From assembly GCA_017312345.1 (NCBI GenBank), contig BLAA01000001.1:1736001-1800000 (forward strand): a DNA stretch of 64,000 nt, in the 5' to 3' direction. Both the position numbers and the translations under genes were made by a program. The notes under the pieces are model-generated. The model was given only the letters and a program-made list of their open reading frames with translations. It did not search any database and was not told the origin of the DNA. Positions 62,282-64,000 of the stretch are shown here, one piece after another (the stretch's first letter is position 1; every line of letters begins with the position of its first letter). This stretch comes from Candidatus Denitrolinea symbiosum (lineage in GTDB: Bacteria > Chloroflexota > Anaerolineae > Anaerolineales > Villigracilaceae).

Positions 62282-63772
62282 ATGACCACTCCCGACTGGG
62301 TACAGGACGCCGTCTTCTATCAGATTTTTCCCGACCGTTTTGCAAGAAGTAAACGCAACCCGTCCGCCAACCTGCCTTTCGAGCCCTGGGATTCGCCTCC
62401 CACCGTCTACGGCTTCAAAGGCGGCGACCTCTACGGCGTGGCCGAAAAACTGGACTATCTGGACAGCCTCGGCGTCACTGCCATCTATCTCAACCCGATC
62501 TTCGCTTCGGCGAGCAATCATCGTTATCACACTTACGATTACTACAATGTGGACCCGCTCCTCGGCGGCAACGACGCGCTGCGCGTCCTGCTGGCCGAGG
62601 CCCACCAGCGCGGGATGCGCGTCATCCTCGACGGGGTCTTCAATCACGCCTCGCGCGGCTTCTGGCAATTCCACCACGTCCTCGAAACGGGGAGCGGATC
62701 GCCCTACCGCGACTGGTTCCACTTCAACGACGACCAGTTGACGGGGAAGAAACACTGGGGCGCGTATCCCACCAAAAGCGAGGAAGACGCCATCCGCCGC
62801 GACGGAAGCCTGAAAACCATCGGCTACCAGGGCTGGTGGGATTTGCCCGCCCTGCCCAAGTTCAACACCAACACGTCCGCCGTGCGCGAGTTCATCTTCA
62901 ACGTGGCCGAACACTGGCTCAAGTTCGGCATTGACGGCTGGCGGCTGGACGTCCCCGCCGAGATTGACGACGACTCCTTCTGGCAGGAATTTCGCCGCCG
63001 CGTGCGCGCCATCAACGGCGAGGCCTACATCGTCGCCGAGATCTGGCTCGAAGCCCAGCGCTGGCTTCAGGGCGACCAGTTCGACGCCACCATGAACTAC
63101 CTCGTCACCGCGGCCGCGCTTAACTTCTTCGGCGCGCGCACGCTGGATATGAAGGTCGTCCGGGACGCGGGCGGGATTCGAGACCGCGTCCGCGCGATGG
63201 ACGAGGCCGCGTTCGCCGACGAGATGGACCGCCTGCTCAACCTCTACAAGCCTGAAATCACGCGCTCGCAGCTCAACCTGCTCGACAGCCACGACATGCC
63301 GCGCTTCCTCACCTGCGTCGGCGGCGACGCCTCCGCGCTCAAACTCGCCTGGCTCTTCATTATGACCATCCCCGGCGCGCCGTGCGTCTACTACGGCGAC
63401 GAGGTCGGCGTGGACGGCCGGCACGACCCCGACTGCCGAAAATCCTTTCCGTGGGACGAATCGAAATGGGACCGCGCCCTGCTGGATTATCTCAAGGCCG
63501 CGATCTCCCTTCGCAAGTCGCGCGTCTCGCTTCGCCGCGGGACCTTCAGCCGGCTCTGGTCTGCGGACGGAGTCTACGCCTTCGGGCGCGCGCACGCGAG
63601 CGAATCGCTCGTCGTGGCGTTCAACGCGTCCGACGGGCCGCGCCAGATCGAGGTCAGGTATGAAGCGGGGAAGAAGCCGAAGGCGCTGTTCGGCCAGCCG
63701 TCGGAAGTCGAAGCGCGGGACGGCAAACTGAAATTCGTCATCCCCGCCCGAAGCGGCGTGACGCTCGGGTAA
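62282..63772 (+). CDS. Cytoplasmic GH13 neopullulanase/cyclomaltodextrinase-like enzyme
   Basis: The 496-residue protein has no signal peptide. The GH13 barrel has VILDGVFNHASRGFW, nucleophile Asp223 (GWRLDVPAEI), acid/base Glu253 (VAEIWLEA) and Asp338 (LLDSHDMPR). Region V (LPALPKFNTN) resembles the MPKLN of neopullulanases. It would degrade imported malto-oligosaccharides or cyclodextrins inside the cell. The ATG at 62282 is preceded by AAAGGA; a terminator follows. Confidence 0.92.
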   Translation: MTTPDWVQDAVFYQIFPDRFARSKRNPSANLPFEPWDSPPTVYGFKGGDLYGVAEKLDYLDSLGVTAIYLNPIFASASNHRYHTYDYYNVDPLLGGNDALRVLLAEAHQRGMRVILDGVFNHASRGFWQFHHVLETGSGSPYRDWFHFNDDQLTGKKHWGAYPTKSEEDAIRRDGSLKTIGYQGWWDLPALPKFNTNTSAVREFIFNVAEHWLKFGIDGWRLDVPAEIDDDSFWQEFRRRVRAINGEAYIVAEIWLEAQRWLQGDQFDATMNYLVTAAALNFFGARTLDMKVVRDAGGIRDRVRAMDEAAFADEMDRLLNLYKPEITRSQLNLLDSHDMPRFLTCVGGDASALKLAWLFIMTIPGAPCVYYGDEVGVDGRHDPDCRKSFPWDESKWDRALLDYLKAAISLRKSRVSLRRGTFSRLWSADGVYAFGRAHASESLVVAFNASDGPRQIEVRYEAGKKPKALFGQPSEVEARDGKLKFVIPARSGVTLG

Positions 63773-63780
63773 ACGGAAAT

Positions 63781-63813
63781 CAACGGCGAGACGACTTCTC
63801 GCCGTTGTCTTTT
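63781..63813 (+). terminator. Terminator after the cytoplasmic GH13 gene
   Basis: CAACGGCGAGA (63781-63791) and TCTCGCCGTTG (63797-63807) form a perfect 11-bp stem, loop CGACT, then TCTTTT. Confidence 0.88.
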
Positions 63814-63883
63814 AATTCGCCGCGCGTCGGCGCTATCCGCGACCAAAGGGCGTTTTCAGGGTTTGCATTGAAAAGGAGACGCC

Positions 63884-64000
63884 ATGTCCAAATTGACCAT
63901 GCAGGAAACGTTGCGCCAACTGATGGACAAATTGAAAAGCGGGGACGCGGCGCGTCAGACGGAGGCTTTGCGCGAACTGGGGACGTTGAATTTCAGCAGC
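63884..64000 (+). CDS. Start of an unidentified gene (truncated by the window end)
   Basis: An open frame from ATG 63884 with an AAAAGGAG ribosome-binding site eight bases upstream runs off the window (39 codons). The N-terminus (MSKLTMQETLRQLMDKLKSG, then ALRELGTLNFSS) is helical and could start a HEAT-repeat-like protein, but too little is visible to say. Confidence 0.6.
   Translation, partial: MSKLTMQETLRQLMDKLKSGDAARQTEALRELGTLNFSS

Overview
This window looks like a chromosomal segment of a Chloroflexota bacterium, most likely class Anaerolineae. I infer this from the high GC content, single-membrane lipoproteins and ABC sugar systems, an AroK-AroB fusion, and cdaA beside der and coaE. 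No 16S gene is present, so the assignment rests on gene content alone. Genes lie on both strands in short operons with frequent ATGA stop/start overlaps. I see no CRISPR array, tRNA, rRNA, prophage or insertion sequence.

Layout. 1-5.0 kb: a shikimate operon (aroA 3' end, aroE, aroC, fused aroK-aroB, aroQ). 5.2-20.2 kb: housekeeping genes, mostly on the minus strand (dinG, pcm, add, fabF, moaE, moaD, rsmD, a URO-D family protein, a frameshifted GT-C glycosyltransferase, der, a YbbR/CdaR protein, cdaA, and coaE fused to a GNAT-like domain). 20.35-20.8 kb: RNase P RNA. 20.8-25 kb: a beta-propeller lipoprotein and a three-gene O-acyltransferase cassette. 25-30.9 kb: guaB, recJ, and a two-gene glutamine-dependent NAD synthetase whose halves are separated by an MNT/HEPN pair. 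31-39.8 kb: a tiny SWIM zinc-finger protein, an L,D-transpeptidase, an orphan DNA methylase, a response regulator, ahcY with a PfkB kinase, a GT4 glycosyltransferase, fdhD, and YHS and cytochrome-b5-like proteins. 39.8-47.5 kb: tpiA, a broken HNH nuclease with its small partner, a membrane metalloprotease-like protein, a RelE-type toxin/antitoxin pair, a GT-C protein, a methyltransferase with an in-frame UGA, an alcohol dehydrogenase and eno. 47.5-63.8 kb: two alpha-glucan/sugar uptake gene sets, each headed by a ROK regulator and ending with a GH13 enzyme.

The most unusual feature is the repeat load of the first 44 kb. At least fifteen degenerate tandem arrays with a strict 7-bp period sit inside genes (aroA, aroC, aroE, recJ, the DNA methylase, the GT-C gene) or across stop codons (aroE, fabF, moaD, der, ahcY, the PfkB kinase, the cytochrome-b5 gene). 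They recall the short tandemly repeated repetitive (STRR) heptamers of heterocystous cyanobacteria. Four palindrome families are interspersed: a 21-bp hairpin with core AAGT-AGA-ACTT; 50-90 bp inverted repeats built from ACGGATT or CGCGAAT units; a CCTCCCCCA/TGGGGGAGG element, one copy of which forms helix P12 of RNase P RNA; and a 27-bp palindrome read in frame inside a glycosyltransferase. I saw no such arrays in the sugar-uptake region (47-64 kb).

The best leads are the heptad-repeat system and its possible role in frame-switching the GT-C gene at 13.8-15.5 kb, the RNase P insertion, and a candidate selenocysteine codon at 44,748-44,750 with a SECIS-like hairpin.
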